Shown in pieces: positions 48,949 to 61,110 of a stretch of 64,000 nt of DNA; the stretch's first letter is position 1, and each line of letters starts with the position of its first letter. The stretch comes from Sinotaia quadrata (taxonomy: Eukaryota; Mollusca; Gastropoda; Architaenioglossa; Viviparidae). The notes under the pieces are model-generated. The model was not told the origin of the DNA, ran no database searches, and saw nothing but the letters and a program-made list of their open reading frames with translations. Made by a program: the position numbers and the translations under genes. Location of the stretch: contig CM054178.1 of the NCBI GenBank assembly GCA_028829895.1, positions 66,388,335-66,452,334 on the forward strand, read 5' to 3'.

Positions 48949-49585
48949 TAACAGTAGCGAAATTACTGAAATGTGTTTCCAATGATGCACAAGTGTTGAT
49001 TACGAAATGAGGATGTAATAGTTAAATCTGTGACCCAAATGTAATTTCGTTTCTTTGCTGTTGTTTAAAAAGAAAAAATGCCGTTCCTTACATTGACTGC
49101 ATGTGCATGCTACACAACTCTTAAGAACCACAAGAAAATAAACATTTTATTTTCACTAAGCTGCTGACATTCATGGACCATTATGGGAAGACATACGTCT
49201 CTCTCGGGCCGTACACCAGCCCAGGTCGTAACACAGACGGCAAGAGAGAAAACGAAAACGCGGAGTAGGACGCCAGGAATGAGAGTCGTGTCAAAGTCTT
49301 GGAAAGTCAGACACATACATCTCAATCACTCTTTGCCCTCAGCAGCGCTCAGCAAATTCCATTTATTGACGTATTCATTTCGCTTTTAACCTCTTGACGG
49401 TTCGGCTGCTGTGAAGTCGAAATTTTGAATCAAATATTCAGTGAATCAGCTCTACACTTAATTAATTAATTAGAAAACGTTGGAAAAATTAATTCTTCGA
49501 ATGGCAAACCGACTAGTCATTCACTTGACGTAGCGATCTCTACAGTTACATGAAAACGCTAATTGTTTATTGACCGACTTATTCG
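48949..49585. other. No gene seen
   Basis: Unique sequence; opposing short frames at 49110-49325 (-) and 49183-49389 (+) are not recognisable. Confidence 0.45.
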
Positions 49586-49667
49586 TTCACCATTTTATTT
49601 TCTTTAAAAAATAGCAGTAGTTAGAGTTCACCATTTTATTTTCTTTTAAAAATAGCAGTAGTTAGAG
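49586..49667. repeat. 40-bp tandem duplication
   Basis: TTCACCATTTTATTTTCTTT + AAAAATAGCAGTAGTTAGAG occurs twice. Confidence 0.92.
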
Positions 49668-49704
49668 AACTGTGTGTGCGATTACGATTATCATAAATGT
49701 CTAT

Positions 49705-49922
49705 AGTGTAATACTGCAATACTCCCTTCAGCATAATACTGCAATATAGCGTAATACTGCAAATACTCCCTTTAGCATAATACTGCAATATAGCGTAATA
49801 CTGCAAATACTCCCATAGCGTAATACTGCAAATACTCCCTTTAGCGTAATACTGCAAATACTCCTTTTAGCGTAATACTGCAAATACTCCCTTTAGCGTA
49901 ATACTGCAAATACTCCCTTTAA
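49705..49922. repeat. 26-bp minisatellite, about 9 copies
   Basis: Unit TTTAGCGTAATACTGCAAAT + ACTCCC; the left copies have lost or gained short pieces. Confidence 0.94.
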
Positions 49923-49924
49923 TG

Positions 49925-50280
49925 TCGACGTTCTTTAATGTTTTATTTCTTTCACTTTTGTTATAGTATAAGGTGTAAATGATAAAACATTTCAAACAGT
50001 GAACATTTCTACACAACATTCATAATAGAATGCTGTACAAGATATTGTTTCTAAATAAAAAAAAAATACTAAAAATTATACAAAAACACATTTAAGTTTT
50101 TAAAAAATCAGACATTAATGATCTTAACATATATATATACGCCTGTCTTTTTAACCATATATCCATTCATCCCTATCTATCTTTGAGGTTGGGAGGGCGT
50201 AGGGGGTGAGTGGGTGGGTGTAAAGGAGTTATGGTCGTCTACTCAGATGCTTAATTATCTCAATACAACTTTGAACAATT
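49925..50280. other. No gene seen
   Basis: AT-rich, with a G-rich patch at about 50188-50220 (GGGAGGGCGTAGGGGGTGAG). Confidence 0.5.
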
Positions 50281-50284
50281 ACCA

Positions 50285-50510
50285 ATGACGTTTCACGTGA
50301 AACACCCCTTCCTTGAGCACGCCAATTGACTTCACGACCACCTAGATTCACGTCCTGAGAAAAGGCCTGAGCTCACTCTCTCAGACACTCTCGCCCAAGT
50401 CTCGAGCCCCGCACGCTTGTTGACAATCTCCAGGCACAAGCAGCAGCAGTTCGTTGAGTGCACGTCATTGGTGCCAGAGCGAATAAAAAATGGTCGGCAC
50501 TGCGTGTAGG
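50285..50510. other. GC-richer unique island with E-box palindrome
   Basis: Starts with the perfect palindrome TTTCACGTGAAA (E-box CACGTG) and continues as complex, non-repetitive sequence, GC-richer than both flanks. No open frame spans it. A candidate regulatory element by composition only. Confidence 0.25.
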
Positions 50511-50734
50511 TTTAACAGACTACGATAGATTGAAACAGGTTGTGGTCTAATTTGACGATCGCATTCTTATGCGAAGTGTTCCAACAGAAAGCCGCAGCAA
50601 AATGGGATTTTGGTAACATATTCGATTAAAATTTTACTCGAGGAAAACATCTGTTTTTTGTAGACAAAATAAACTATTTCTGAAACTCAAAGTTGTGTTC
50701 TGACTTCCTGCACATATTTTGTGAGAATTTTGAA

Positions 50735-50945
50735 TACCTGCTCGTTTTGTGAATTTTAAAACCTGCTCATTTCATGAATTTGTAATAACTGCTCATTTCA
50801 TCAATTTTTAATGACTGCTCATTTCATGAATTTTTAATAACTGCTCATTTCATCAATTTTAATGACTGCTCATTTTATGAATTTTAATAACTTCATTTTA
50901 TGAATTATAATAACTGCTCATTTCATGAATTGTTAATATCTAAGT
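50735..50945. repeat. About 26-bp minisatellite, about 8 copies
   Basis: Unit TGCTCATTTCATGAATTTTT + AATAAC with modest divergence. Confidence 0.92.
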
Positions 50946-50949
50946 AGGT

Positions 50950-51535
50950 CAAGTGTTTTAGGTTTTCTTACTATGGGGCGAATTTAATTCTCAAGTCTTT
51001 CATTCAGCGCCAGCATATTTCCATTACTTCAGTTTGTCATAGCTCTCCGACGATTGTTAATGCTTTTCTATTCGTACACAGAAACTGACTAAAACCAACA
51101 ATATAACGTTTTATTAAATGTAAAACTAAAGAAATAATAAAACACTACTCATATAATAAAAATATATTTATTGTTAAAGACTTTTCGACTGGATATTATT
51201 TCTTTTTAAAAATATTTATTAAAATGTATTTATTGCATGTAACGAATGACGCGTGAGAAAAGAAAAATAAGCGGTTGAGGGGAAAAAAAAGAGGTACCAA
51301 TAGAAATGTACTACATTTAGAATATGATTTCCACACATTTGCTGTCACACGGGATTACAGTTAAAAGAGTCGAATGTATTTATTATTACTATTTTGCGCT
51401 ACGATTGAATAAAAACAAACTACAAAACACACCAGAAACCTTTAAAGCAATTAGGTGAAAAACTCTTGTTGATGAGTGACAGGAATGAATGACTGGTTCA
51501 CTCGGGTATTACACCACTGACCAGAAGGACATTAG
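50950..51535. other. No gene seen
   Basis: AT-rich unique DNA. Confidence 0.5.
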
Positions 51536-51559
51536 GTGTGGATAGTTTAGATCTGTCAG

Positions 51560-52190
51560 CACATTCGTACTGCCAACGAGACAACGTTGTCTACATAAGA
51601 GACAGTTATAACTGTTAATGCTAACAGAGACAACGTTGCCTACATAAGAGACAATAATGCCTGTTAATGCTAACAATGACAACGTTGTCAGAGTGAAAAA
51701 TAACACCCTTTTAATGAAAATAGTGAAAATATTGCCTACGTAAGTGGCATTAAAACGCTATTAGTGCTAGCAGTGACAACGCTGCCAAAGACTGGAAGTA
51801 ATATCCTATTATGCTAACAATGACAAAATTGCCAAAGAGCAAAAGTAACATGTTATTAATGTTAAAACTGACAACGTTGCCAAAGAGTGAAGTAGCGCAC
51901 TATTGATGCTAGTAATAAAAACGTTGCCAACATTGACAATGTTACCAGAGAAAGGAACTAACATTCTATTAATGCTAACACTGCCAACTTTGCCAAAGAG
52001 TAGAAGTAACACGCTATTAATGCCAAAGAGTAGAAGTAATACTCTATTATTGCTGACACTGACAACGTTGCCAAAGAAAGGAAGAAGCACTCTATTAATG
52101 CCAACACTAACAACGTTACTCGTTACTAAAGAATAGAAATAAGAATCTATTAAATGCTAAAACTGACAACGTTGCCAAAGAAAGGAAGAT
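51560..52190. repeat. Degenerate minisatellite (GCTAACACTGACAACGTTGC theme)
   Basis: About 12 diverged units of 45-65 bp: GACAACGTTGCCAAAGAGTA + GAAGTAACACGCTATTAATG. Open frames here derive from the repeat. Confidence 0.9.
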
Positions 52191-52207
52191 AAAAAGGGAA
52201 CTATTAA

Positions 52208-52342
52208 CTACCTACAAGTGAGACTGAAACCCTGAAAGGGGCCTATCAAGCTCTACCTACAAGTGAGACTGAAACCCTGAAAGGGACCTATCAAGCTCTA
52301 CCTACAAGTAAGACTGAAACCCCGAAAGGGACCTACCAAACT
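52208..52342. repeat. 45-bp tandem repeat, 3 copies
   Basis: CTACCTACAAGTGAGACTGA + AACCCTGAAAGGGGCCTATC + AAGCT starts at 52208, 52253 and 52298. Two copies are almost identical and the third carries several changes. Unit composition differs clearly from neighbours. Confidence 0.94.
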
Positions 52343-53205
52343 TGATTCTGAGCGTACTGTTCTTTATTCAATTACAAATGTATTAGATTGGTTCAACTGA
52401 ACTGCAGGTGTATCACGTAATATCTGTCTTGATTAGTCCGATTATAAAACAAAGACACCACTTATAAGTAAATTATTAGATAGTAAAACAATATCTGAAT
52501 TGCAGGCAGAAATGTTTAATTTCTTTCTATTCCTTCCATATTTTTTTCTACAAAGAAAACGAAATATTTCATATTCAAAACTGTCACTTCGGAAAATGAT
52601 AAAATTAATTTCTGTTAGTAAAGAGCCACCACAATTCCATTGCTAAAAAAGTGAAAGTATAAGAATTCCTCACAAGGTATTTTTCTTTCAGTTACAGAAA
52701 AACAATCTCTGGAGAACTATAATCAGGAATGTCAAGATCTGTGAAGACTTCAGTCGAAACCAGCGAAGCATGACATTTTAAAAATTATAATCAGCTGACA
52801 TAGACCAAAAAAACCCATAAATATAATACAATTCAGTATTTATAACACTAAAATTCGATTGACTTACACAGGAAAATATCAAAGCATCTTTGGATTTCTA
52901 ATGAAATATTTGTGAAGAAACAATTAGGTAAAATAATTCACAAAAGTTATTACGAATTTATGCAAAGAACATCTTGTGAACAAATGGACATTGGTGTTTT
53001 GACATTTCTGCCCATTTTTAATATAATTAAAATCTGCTGACCAAATCCAATATAGAAAAAAATCTTTATTCATCGCTTTTTGTATTAGAGTCAGCAAGAA
53101 AATTATAAAAATCCATGATGATGATAAGTTCGTGAGAAAATAGTTCAAACATCTACTCAAAACTGCAACAGAAGGAACCTTTTCAAGCCTTCGCAACAAA
53201 ATGTT
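52343..53205. other. No gene seen
   Basis: AT-rich unique DNA; a 91-codon - strand frame at 52924-53199 lacks recognisable features. Confidence 0.5.
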
Positions 53206-53700
53206 CCTTATTTAACATTGCAGTTGGTTTTGTTTTGTTTTTTAAATGGGAAAGAAGAACGCAGTAACTGCCAAACTAAGTAGTATTTAGAAACGAAGTA
53301 AATAAATAAAATAAAAATATTTACTGAAGAAACAACGCACTCACACTTCACACAGGCTTGCGTGTGCTGGTTTTGTTTTGAGTCTGGCGAGAAGTTCGTC
53401 AATCTAACATCGTCTTCTCCAGTGGATACTAAGGCAGTTTTAGAAACAAACCGTGGGCTTTCTTCGGAGTCTCTGCAATTTTTATTTGCTTCAGAATTGA
53501 TTACACAAGCAAAAGAAAAGTGTGTCTTTATCTTCGACTTGTTGTCTGGATGTAGACATAGGGAGAGCCCCATCAAAACATATCAAGGAGGCTTGTGTGA
53601 GTACCGTGTGCAGCAAAATGAAACAAACGAATCGAAAGAAGAAGAATAAACAAGAGGACAAAACAAAACGTATAAACAGAAATGGAATAAGGGGCTTCAT
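53206..53700. other. Unique stretch with overlapping open frames, no gene called
   Basis: Open for 122 codons on the - strand (53208-53576) and 95 on the + strand (53362-53649). Neither shows a known domain; the + strand reading contains VDTKAVLETNRGLSSESLQF. Mixed composition without repeats. Undecided. Confidence 0.25.
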
Positions 53701-53844
53701 TTAAATTTCCGACGCAGCACGAGATGGTTTAGGGATAGATGGGGAAATGAATGAAAGGACGGATTTACCTGAGACAGACGGATGGTTAAAATCTGAGGGT
53801 GTGATTCTTTGAAATCAGAGATATTACTGAACTTGAGTTCTAAA

Positions 53845-54117
<273 letters not shown>

Positions 54118-54594
54118 ATAGGCTAGTACATAGGCAGATAAACAGATAGATAACTAGAGGGTTATGCAAGATGGAGAGAGAGGAAGAAAGACATATTTGA
54201 AATGTTATCTTATGTTCTTGACATAATTTAAAATTCACTTTAAGCAGTAGGTAAAGTTTTCTGTGTCCATTCTTGTAGAGGGCATGATGACCATGAATAC
54301 TTACGAAAATACGTACACTGGACACAGACCCACGGAGTAGTGGTGTAGTAGTAGTAGCTGAGCAATTGTGATACTTCAGGTCTTCACTCACCACGGATGC
54401 ATTGAGAACTTTCATTAAATCTAGAAGAGTGGGTTTATTACCGCTTGTTTACAGATCGCGTCAATATTAAGCCGGTGAAAAAATATCTTAATTATTTAAG
54501 ACCACACCTACTGCAAACATTTTAATTATTGCAGGTCAAATTCAAACCGCAATTCATATTTTCTGACCATACGGTAAATAATTAAGTCTCACGT

Positions 54595-54870
54595 GCTGAG
54601 ATCTCTAGGGCTAATACATAAATCTCTAGGGCTAATACATATATATCTTGGGCTAATTATAGAAATCGCTAGTACGAATACAAAAATCTTGAGGGCTAAT
54701 ATAGAGGTCTCTAGGGTTAATACAAAAATCAGTACGTCTAAAACAGAGATCTCAGGGATAACACAGATATCTCTAGGGCTAATGCATAGATCACTAGGGC
54801 TAATACAGAGATCTGCAGGACTAAAACAGAGATCTGCAGCACTAAAACAGAGATCTCAAATCTAATACTG
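54595..54870. repeat. About 21-bp minisatellite, about 12 copies
   Basis: Unit ATCTCTAGGGCTAATACAGA with frequent substitutions. Confidence 0.9.
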
Positions 54871-54879
54871 TGATTCCTA

Positions 54880-56400
54880 GGACTTAGCTTCTTTTACAAG
54901 GACATTTTAAAAAACCAGATGTAGCTGACTTCATTGTTGTCATAAACAAGAGCTTGTTAAATTCTTAAGAAATGATAAATAAACGAGATATAAAGTGTAT
55001 CCTTAAAAAAGACACCTGAACACCACCGCACCACTCCCCTCCACGAACACCATTTCGCACACACCTTGAAGACAGTTAAGAAAATAGCTGAACGTCTGGG
55101 TGTTCTCACCCACAACACCAAAGTAAATTGTCACAGCAATAAAACATAAACAAAAATAAAGAGGTCACCTCTGTCGATAAATTGTCTTAAATCTTTCAGA
55201 TTGCCCAATAAGAGAGGGCTACATACTGTGATATAGCTGTCATCACCGCTGGACGTTTTACGTGTTTGTATTCATTTCAAGGCAATATGAAACTAATTTT
55301 AGACTGCAGAAAACAAGGCAACTACCGATGAAGCAGATATTTTTTTTTAAAGAGAGGGAAAAAGGCGAGCTCGTATTCTTATTAAGTCTCACAGATAAGC
55401 AATTTGCTTGCATTTCTTTTCGTCGTCATGGGTTAAACAGCACTACTTGGGACAAAAGGCGAGGATTTGCCTGGAGAGAAATACGTGCTGTGTGTTGTTC
55501 TCACAAGGGGTTTCAAGTACGAGAGTAAAATTTGAACGAGGCTTTTGCTGCACTGTCGTACTGCAGTTGGTGTTAAGAACCACCTCCGAGAAAGAGATGC
55601 TGTAGCAACTAGGAAGTCATATGCACTTCATATAGGTTGAGGGAGTCATAACAGAGCTGCGTGTAACGGGAGCGTCTTTTCACCCGAACGACGCAAACTA
55701 CCCAAACGAAGCCAAACGAACTTTGTTTCTCAAACGACATTATATAGTTAGTGTCACTGTATGAGTTCAGATGTTTGCAATGTTGTTCTTTTATTAAAAC
55801 AAAAAGTTAATAACCATGAGAATTTATCAGTTCTAGTGTTTTTGCACTGATTGTTTGAAATGTTTCTTTTTTACCTGGGAGTTTATTAATTCATTTGTTT
55901 ATGAGTTCGCTTCGTCGAGTCGTTCATTGGTCATTCGTTCATTTGGTCATTAGTTCGTTTGGTCATTCGTTCATTTGGTCATTAGTTCGTTTGGTACCTT
56001 TGACTTCGTTTCGGTGAAGAGACGGGGCCGCAGGTAACGTTTGCACCAATCGTTACCTCTCAACCGCTGTCCACAAACCATTTAAGGTTTGTATGCATTG
56101 AAACAAAAAGTAAATTAATTGTTGTATCTCAACTGTACGAAATGTGAGCTATGCCATATTGCGTCATTTGTGATGTTGCAAGCGAACATTATTTATTTAT
56201 TACAAGATCTGACAGGGCACTGCAACATTCCATTTGTATTGGTGGATCATGGATACAGTTTGCTAAATTTGATTAATATGTTTTAAATGTATTTATAGCT
56301 TATTTTTCACATTTCATACCGTATGAAATAATCGTATCATGTGACAGTATTTCTTGTGCATTGCTGTGGTTAAACATTAGTATAAGGGTTATCTTGTATA
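54880..56400. other. No gene seen
   Basis: Mixed unique sequence, with repeats of GGTCATTCGTTCATTT at about 55920-55990. + strand frames at 55262-55528 and 55408-55605 are unrecognised. Confidence 0.4.
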
Positions 56401-56405
56401 GTATT
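56401..56405. repeat. Target site duplication GTATT, left copy
   Basis: Identical to 57668-57672, abutting the LTR terminus TGTGACG. Confidence 0.88.
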
Positions 56406-57667
56406 TGTGACGTCAACGCCACCCAGTTAATAGTTATGGTTGTTATTTATTAATCATCCTTAAATAATGACAAGTGATGAGATCTTAATTTATGTTATTA
56501 ACAAATCTCCAGCAGATACCACGTGTCTCTCTCACTTGGCGGACATGCGGTCGCTGTAAACGATCTCTCTTCTACAACATTAAAGACAAACTTTTACCAT
56601 CACACAATATTCATGTAGGTGAATAATGTCTTACTATAGGAGAAGATAAATCTATCTTTTAATCTATATTTAGTTAGCCTCCGTCCACTCACTTTCTTTT
56701 CTAATGGTCAATATATTTAACAATACATTTATTAAATCAACAATCAAATATACATATGACAGATACAATGAAAAAATTACTTGACATCAATATTTCCATG
56801 AAATCACATTCACTCAATAATTTTAATATCTGTAAGTCTTATATCCTCAAACACAATTCACTAATTTAGTGTCAATACAAATCACAGGATAGTTCTTATC
56901 AAACAACAGAAATGGAGTTATTAGAGATAAGCAATAAGAGTTTCTATGTAAACTGACTTAGGTGCTGTCTCAATAGTCTATTGCATGCTTTTTTGTAACA
57001 AAGCCACAAGGCTGTTGTTCAGTTATTACTGTCATTTCCAAGTGATGCCCTCCTCATGCTGCAGATTACTGAGTCACTGTTATTTTCTCGAGGCTAACTT
57101 GGACACTTCTTCGCATATTTAGCTCCCTCAAGCAGAACAACAGCTGTAGCAATTTCTAGTAACTTACTTGTATCAGAAATTGCTCAATGTAGTCAGCATA
57201 CCTTGCCACCATACATCAATGGAGTGTGGTGTATTCCTTACACTTACACACTGCAGTAGAGGCTTCCTGCATCTAGCCTGGTGGTAGTGGTTTATAATTA
57301 TAATTAATCAGTAAAGCAGAAGATTTAGATAATACAAGGAAAGAATGCCTTGCCCTATGAAGCTAACAGCCGCCTTTCATGACCGGACTTCTTGCCACAC
57401 TAAATTTAAGTGATTAGACAATAGAATTTTCTACATCATGTAAACATTTTATCTCATCCCATTGGCTAGTCTCAATCTCGTAAATCTTAACCATTGGATA
57501 ATAAAAAAAATAATCATCCATTTGGAACTGGTTTGCATTGCTTCAGCAATTTCTAGCATATTCTCAACTCGAGTGTTTACTCCATCTTTGACACGTACAA
57601 AAATACCATCATAAGGAGTGTCCAAGGTCGGGTCACTTCTAGGGATAGCCAAATTTACTCTGCCACA
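56406..57667. mobile_element. Intact solo LTR, family 1 (copy B)
   Basis: A 1262-bp element starting TGTGACGTCAACGCCACCCA and ending GCCAAATTTACTCTGCCACA, flanked by perfect GTATT duplications. TG...CA ends (here TGTG...CACA) with a 5-bp duplication are the signature of an integrated LTR retrotransposon reduced to one LTR. It shares both termini and most of its body with the rearranged copy at 29581-31034, its right end with 42650-42868 and scattered internal blocks with 37362-39108. No internal coding region remains; the small - strand frame at 57449-57652 lies inside the LTR and is not considered a gene. Confidence 0.92.
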
Positions 57668-57672
57668 GTATT
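57668..57672. repeat. Target site duplication GTATT, right copy
   Basis: Pairs with 56401-56405. Confidence 0.88.
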
Positions 57673-58520
57673 TATTCCTGATTGTATAACGTATTAATTG
57701 GCATGCAGATTACTTACATAATAAGTGAATCAATGATTTGTAAGGTACTTAAATTTTAATAAATACATATATAGCACTTTTAACAGTATATAAAATTTAA
57801 AATGTAAAGATATCTAAATTCGAAAACATTTAATAATTTACAAAAATATATAATGCACTTTTACAAGTCTGCCATTGTATATACATTTTGAAGCCATAAT
57901 TAGTCATAATGTTCACTAAACAAAAATGTTTGTCAGAAATACAATATGTTTAACATATATTTAAGTCACCTCTTACTTTATTATTATTTTATTGGTCACC
58001 TCTCCACTCCTACCTCTAAGCCCGATGTATGGGAAATAAACGTGGTTTAAAGAATTGCTTCCCTTATTTTATCGAGCTCACTGAGGCACGAATGCGATGT
58101 TTCGTTGTGTTCGCGATTTTCGTACCACACGGAATAACACTGGGTTACGTCTAACTGATAACGAAGCAAATCTTAATCTCCACAACAAGTACGTGTGCTC
58201 GGCCGCTCGGTTATAGCTCTTCCTGGAGAGGGTCAGACAAACAAACAGAAAGACAAACATATCCGAAACAGAGAGAAAAAGTGCGTAAGAGACAACGATT
58301 GTAAAAGATGTACCCGAGAGACAGACAGAAAATGTAGAAGATAGAGAAAGAGACTGACAGGCAAACAAAAGAGAGATGAAAGAGGGAGACAGAAAGAGAA
58401 GAGAGAGGGGAAAAGAGAGATGGAAGAAAGAAATGAGGAACAAATAGAAAAAGGCGGTAAAACACCGGCACTGAACAGCGAGGCTGCAGGTGTCCGACAC
58501 AGGTTTTCGGGATCAGCAAC
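57673..58520. other. No gene seen
   Basis: AT-rich to about 58060. About 58220-58450 is purine-rich (GAGAGA/AAAGAG), which creates Ser/Leu/Phe-rich - strand frames. Confidence 0.5.
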
Positions 58521-58662
58521 ATGATAAATCATCTCCTGCGTACAATTTATATCAAAGAAAAAGCAATTTACTTGGAATCTAATTTTAGAAACATTCTGTA
58601 CTATATGCAATCTGATCAGCTGGCATCAACACACCACACCATTTTCTATTCCTTCGTTTTAG

Positions 58663-58847
58663 AGAGGGTCAGTTTGGGGCAGATCACCCACATTGCAAAT
58701 CGAGCAGACGCCCGTCGGAGTTTTCTGCCTCATTTCCACAGTCTCGTTGCCGTGACGACCTCGACTAACGGTTCACTCGAAAAAATGCTGGTTCAGGCCG
58801 CAGAAGTGCATTTCTTCATTCGAGTCATCGCCAGTGTCATCATGCAG
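58663..58847 (+). other. Candidate isolated coding exon, unrecognised
   Basis: A complex, GC-richer stretch is open in one + strand frame from 58521 to 58892. The protein-like part lies between an acceptor with a pyrimidine tract (TATTCCTTCGTTTTAG, ending 58662) and a donor ATGCAG|GTGCGA at 58847/58848. It reads RVSLGQITHIANRADARRSF ... GSLEKMLVQAAEVHFFIRVI ASVIMQ. The other strand has stops in all frames. No neighbouring exon was found and I recognise no family, so it could be a lone exon of a gene extending beyond the window, or chance. Confidence 0.3.
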
Positions 58848-58899
58848 GTGCGATTAAAGAATTTGACTTCTGACAAAATCTTGGCGCTGTAGAAGTGAC

Positions 58900-59345
58900 A
58901 GCAGTATGTTCTGCCAACTTCTGGAGAGAGAGAGAGAGGTGGGGGGATGAGGGAGGGAGAATTCGTTAAAGTGTAAGGGTAAGATAACGGAGGACCATTG
59001 ATTGGTTAATTCATTTCACGTGTTATCAGAAGACCTAGTTTTTATTCTCATCAATGAATGAAGACGATGGCTGCATACAGACAAAATTAATGAGGACAAA
59101 TACAAATAAAGCACACACAGACACACATATACACACAAACGCGTGATGTATGTTGTGATTGTTGCATGTATAATATATATATATGAATATACATTTGTGT
59201 GTATATATTCCTGGATGGACGAAAAGCTCGAGATAGACACATAAACAGACAGAGAGTAATTCCCGTCCGCAAAATCAACTGAAACCAGTAAAACACATCG
59301 TAAGTTAGTGACATGACATTCAAATATGTATATATCCTTGTTACA
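58900..59345. other. No gene seen
   Basis: Short GA run at about 58923 and CA/TA-rich words at 59110-59210; open frames on the - strand come from these. Confidence 0.5.
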
Positions 59346-59346
59346 T

Positions 59347-59515
59347 GGCGCCTTGTAGTGATAATGACTATAAGTAATGACTGGTGAATAGCTCACGTGT
59401 TTGAAAGTCACGTCACGTCACGTCACGTCACGGTGCCCTGTAGTGAGAATGACTATAAGTAATGACTGGTGAATAGACCACGTGTTTGAAAGTCACGTAA
59501 CGTCATTACTACGTT
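59347..59515. repeat. About 86-bp tandem duplication containing (CACGT)n
   Basis: TGTAGTGATAATGACTATAA + GTAATGACTGGTGAATAG + CCACGTGTTTGAAAGTCACG appears twice. Between them GTCACGTCACGTCACGTCAC repeats the pentamer TCACG five times, embedding several CACGTCA (CRE-like) and a CACGTG. Confidence 0.92.
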
Positions 59516-59950
59516 CCTGGATGAAGGGTAAATCGTTAGTTTATGTCATTCACGACTACATGACGTTCACATATCAGATTAACGTCACTACAGTCTGATT
59601 AATTTTGACTGAATAGTATAGCATCAGTTCACGTTATTGTGTTTGATTTTTCAATGTCACATCACTAACATGACCTTCTCAAATGAGCGCTATGAGACTA
59701 GCTTATATCGTTCATGATTATAAAACATCTTTTTAGCACAATGTCAAGTCATATCATATATTGCATTGAATACATCTGTTTATCATTAGCTTATTCAACA
59801 CATATTTAAATCAAGTTTTAAAAAATATATATGCCCTATGTGACGTCATGCCGCAGCACTACCTTATAGTGCACATAAAATGAGTGTCTGAGTGTCATAT
59901 TTATGGTCTATGATATACAGGGTTGTATGATATATCACTAACCTGTATAG

Positions 59951-60451
59951 TGTATTAATATATGATATCGTTAATACTAGAATAGACATGATGCAATATC
60001 ATATTACAAGACTGTACTGATTAATTAATATATGATATCGTTAATACTAGAATAGACATGATGCAATATCACATTACAAGACTGTGCTGATTAATTAATA
60101 TATGATATCGTTAATACTAGAATAGACATGATGCAATATCATATTACAAGACTGTACTGATTAATTAATATATGATATCGTTAATACTAGAATAGACATG
60201 ATGCAATATCATATTACAAGACTGTACTGATTAATTAATATATGATATCGTTAATACTAGAATAGACATGATGCAATATCATATTACAAGACTGTACTGA
60301 TTAATTAATATATGATACCGTTAATACTAGAATAGACATGATGCAATATCATATTACAAGACTGTACTGATTAATTAATATATGATATCGTTAATACTAG
60401 AATAGACATGATGCAATATCACATTACAAGACTGTACTGATTAATTAAATA
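59951..60451. repeat. 70-bp minisatellite, 7 copies
   Basis: Unit TTAATTAATATATGATATCG + TTAATACTAGAATAGACATG + ATGCAATATCATATTACAAG + ACTGTACTGA. Copies start at 59951, 60021, 60091, 60161, 60231, 60301 and 60371 with only isolated substitutions, so it is a young or homogenised array. Confidence 0.97.
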
Positions 60452-60454
60452 CGA

Positions 60455-60880
60455 GTTATCATGTTCGACACTGAATGACCTACTTTCGTGTATTTGTTCC
60501 AATTTTAAATATCACGCTACTTATGTTTGTGGATAAATAAAATATATTTAATTTATTTTGTTCATATTTAGATGCTTTTTGAAGAGGCGTTACGCATGAT
60601 GTGATGTCACAAGAGTATTTTACGTGTGAGAAATATGTCCGCTACTAGCACCTTATGTACATGACACACGGATGTGTCCGCTACTAGCAAACTGTATTTG
60701 ATACAGGGATGTGTAACTGCTTATGGTGCACATGATTTAAGGCGTGTCATTTAACTTCAGCTGTTCAATGCTGTAAGGCCGCGTCAATAATCACTAGCTG
60801 ATTGGCATTTAATTAAGGAGGCAAATGAAAATGACATGTAACTAAATGATAATGTCGATGACTGCAGTATGTCTGAGGTA
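60455..60880. other. No gene seen
   Basis: Unique sequence; ATGTGTCCGCTACTAGCA occurs twice near 60640 and 60672. Confidence 0.5.
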
Positions 60881-60882
60881 CT

Positions 60883-61110
60883 CTCTCAAGACTTAAGTAC
60901 TGTTGCATGTCTAAAGTGCTGTCTCAAGCCTTAAGTACTGTTGTTTGTCTAAAGTGCTGTCTCAAGCCTTAAGTACTGTTGTTTGTCTAAAGTGCTGTCT
61001 TAAGCCTTAAATACTGTTGCATGTCTAAAGTGCTGTCTCAAGCCTAAAGTACTGTTGTTTGTCTAAAGTGCTGTCTCAAGCCTTAAGTAATGTTGCATGT
61101 CTAAGTACAC
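60883..61110. repeat. 38-bp minisatellite, about 6 copies
   Basis: Unit GTCTAAAGTGCTGTCTCAAG + CCTTAAGTACTGTTGTTT, with TTGCATG variants. Confidence 0.94.

Noticed and set aside
57449..57652. 67-codon - strand frame
   Set aside because: Lies wholly inside the solo LTR at 56406-57667 and is interrupted in the homologous copies.
58078..58610. Ser/Leu/Phe-rich - strand frames of 103-140 codons
   Set aside because: They read a purine-rich GAGAGA/AAAGAG stretch; several frames are open at once, with no consistent coding signal.
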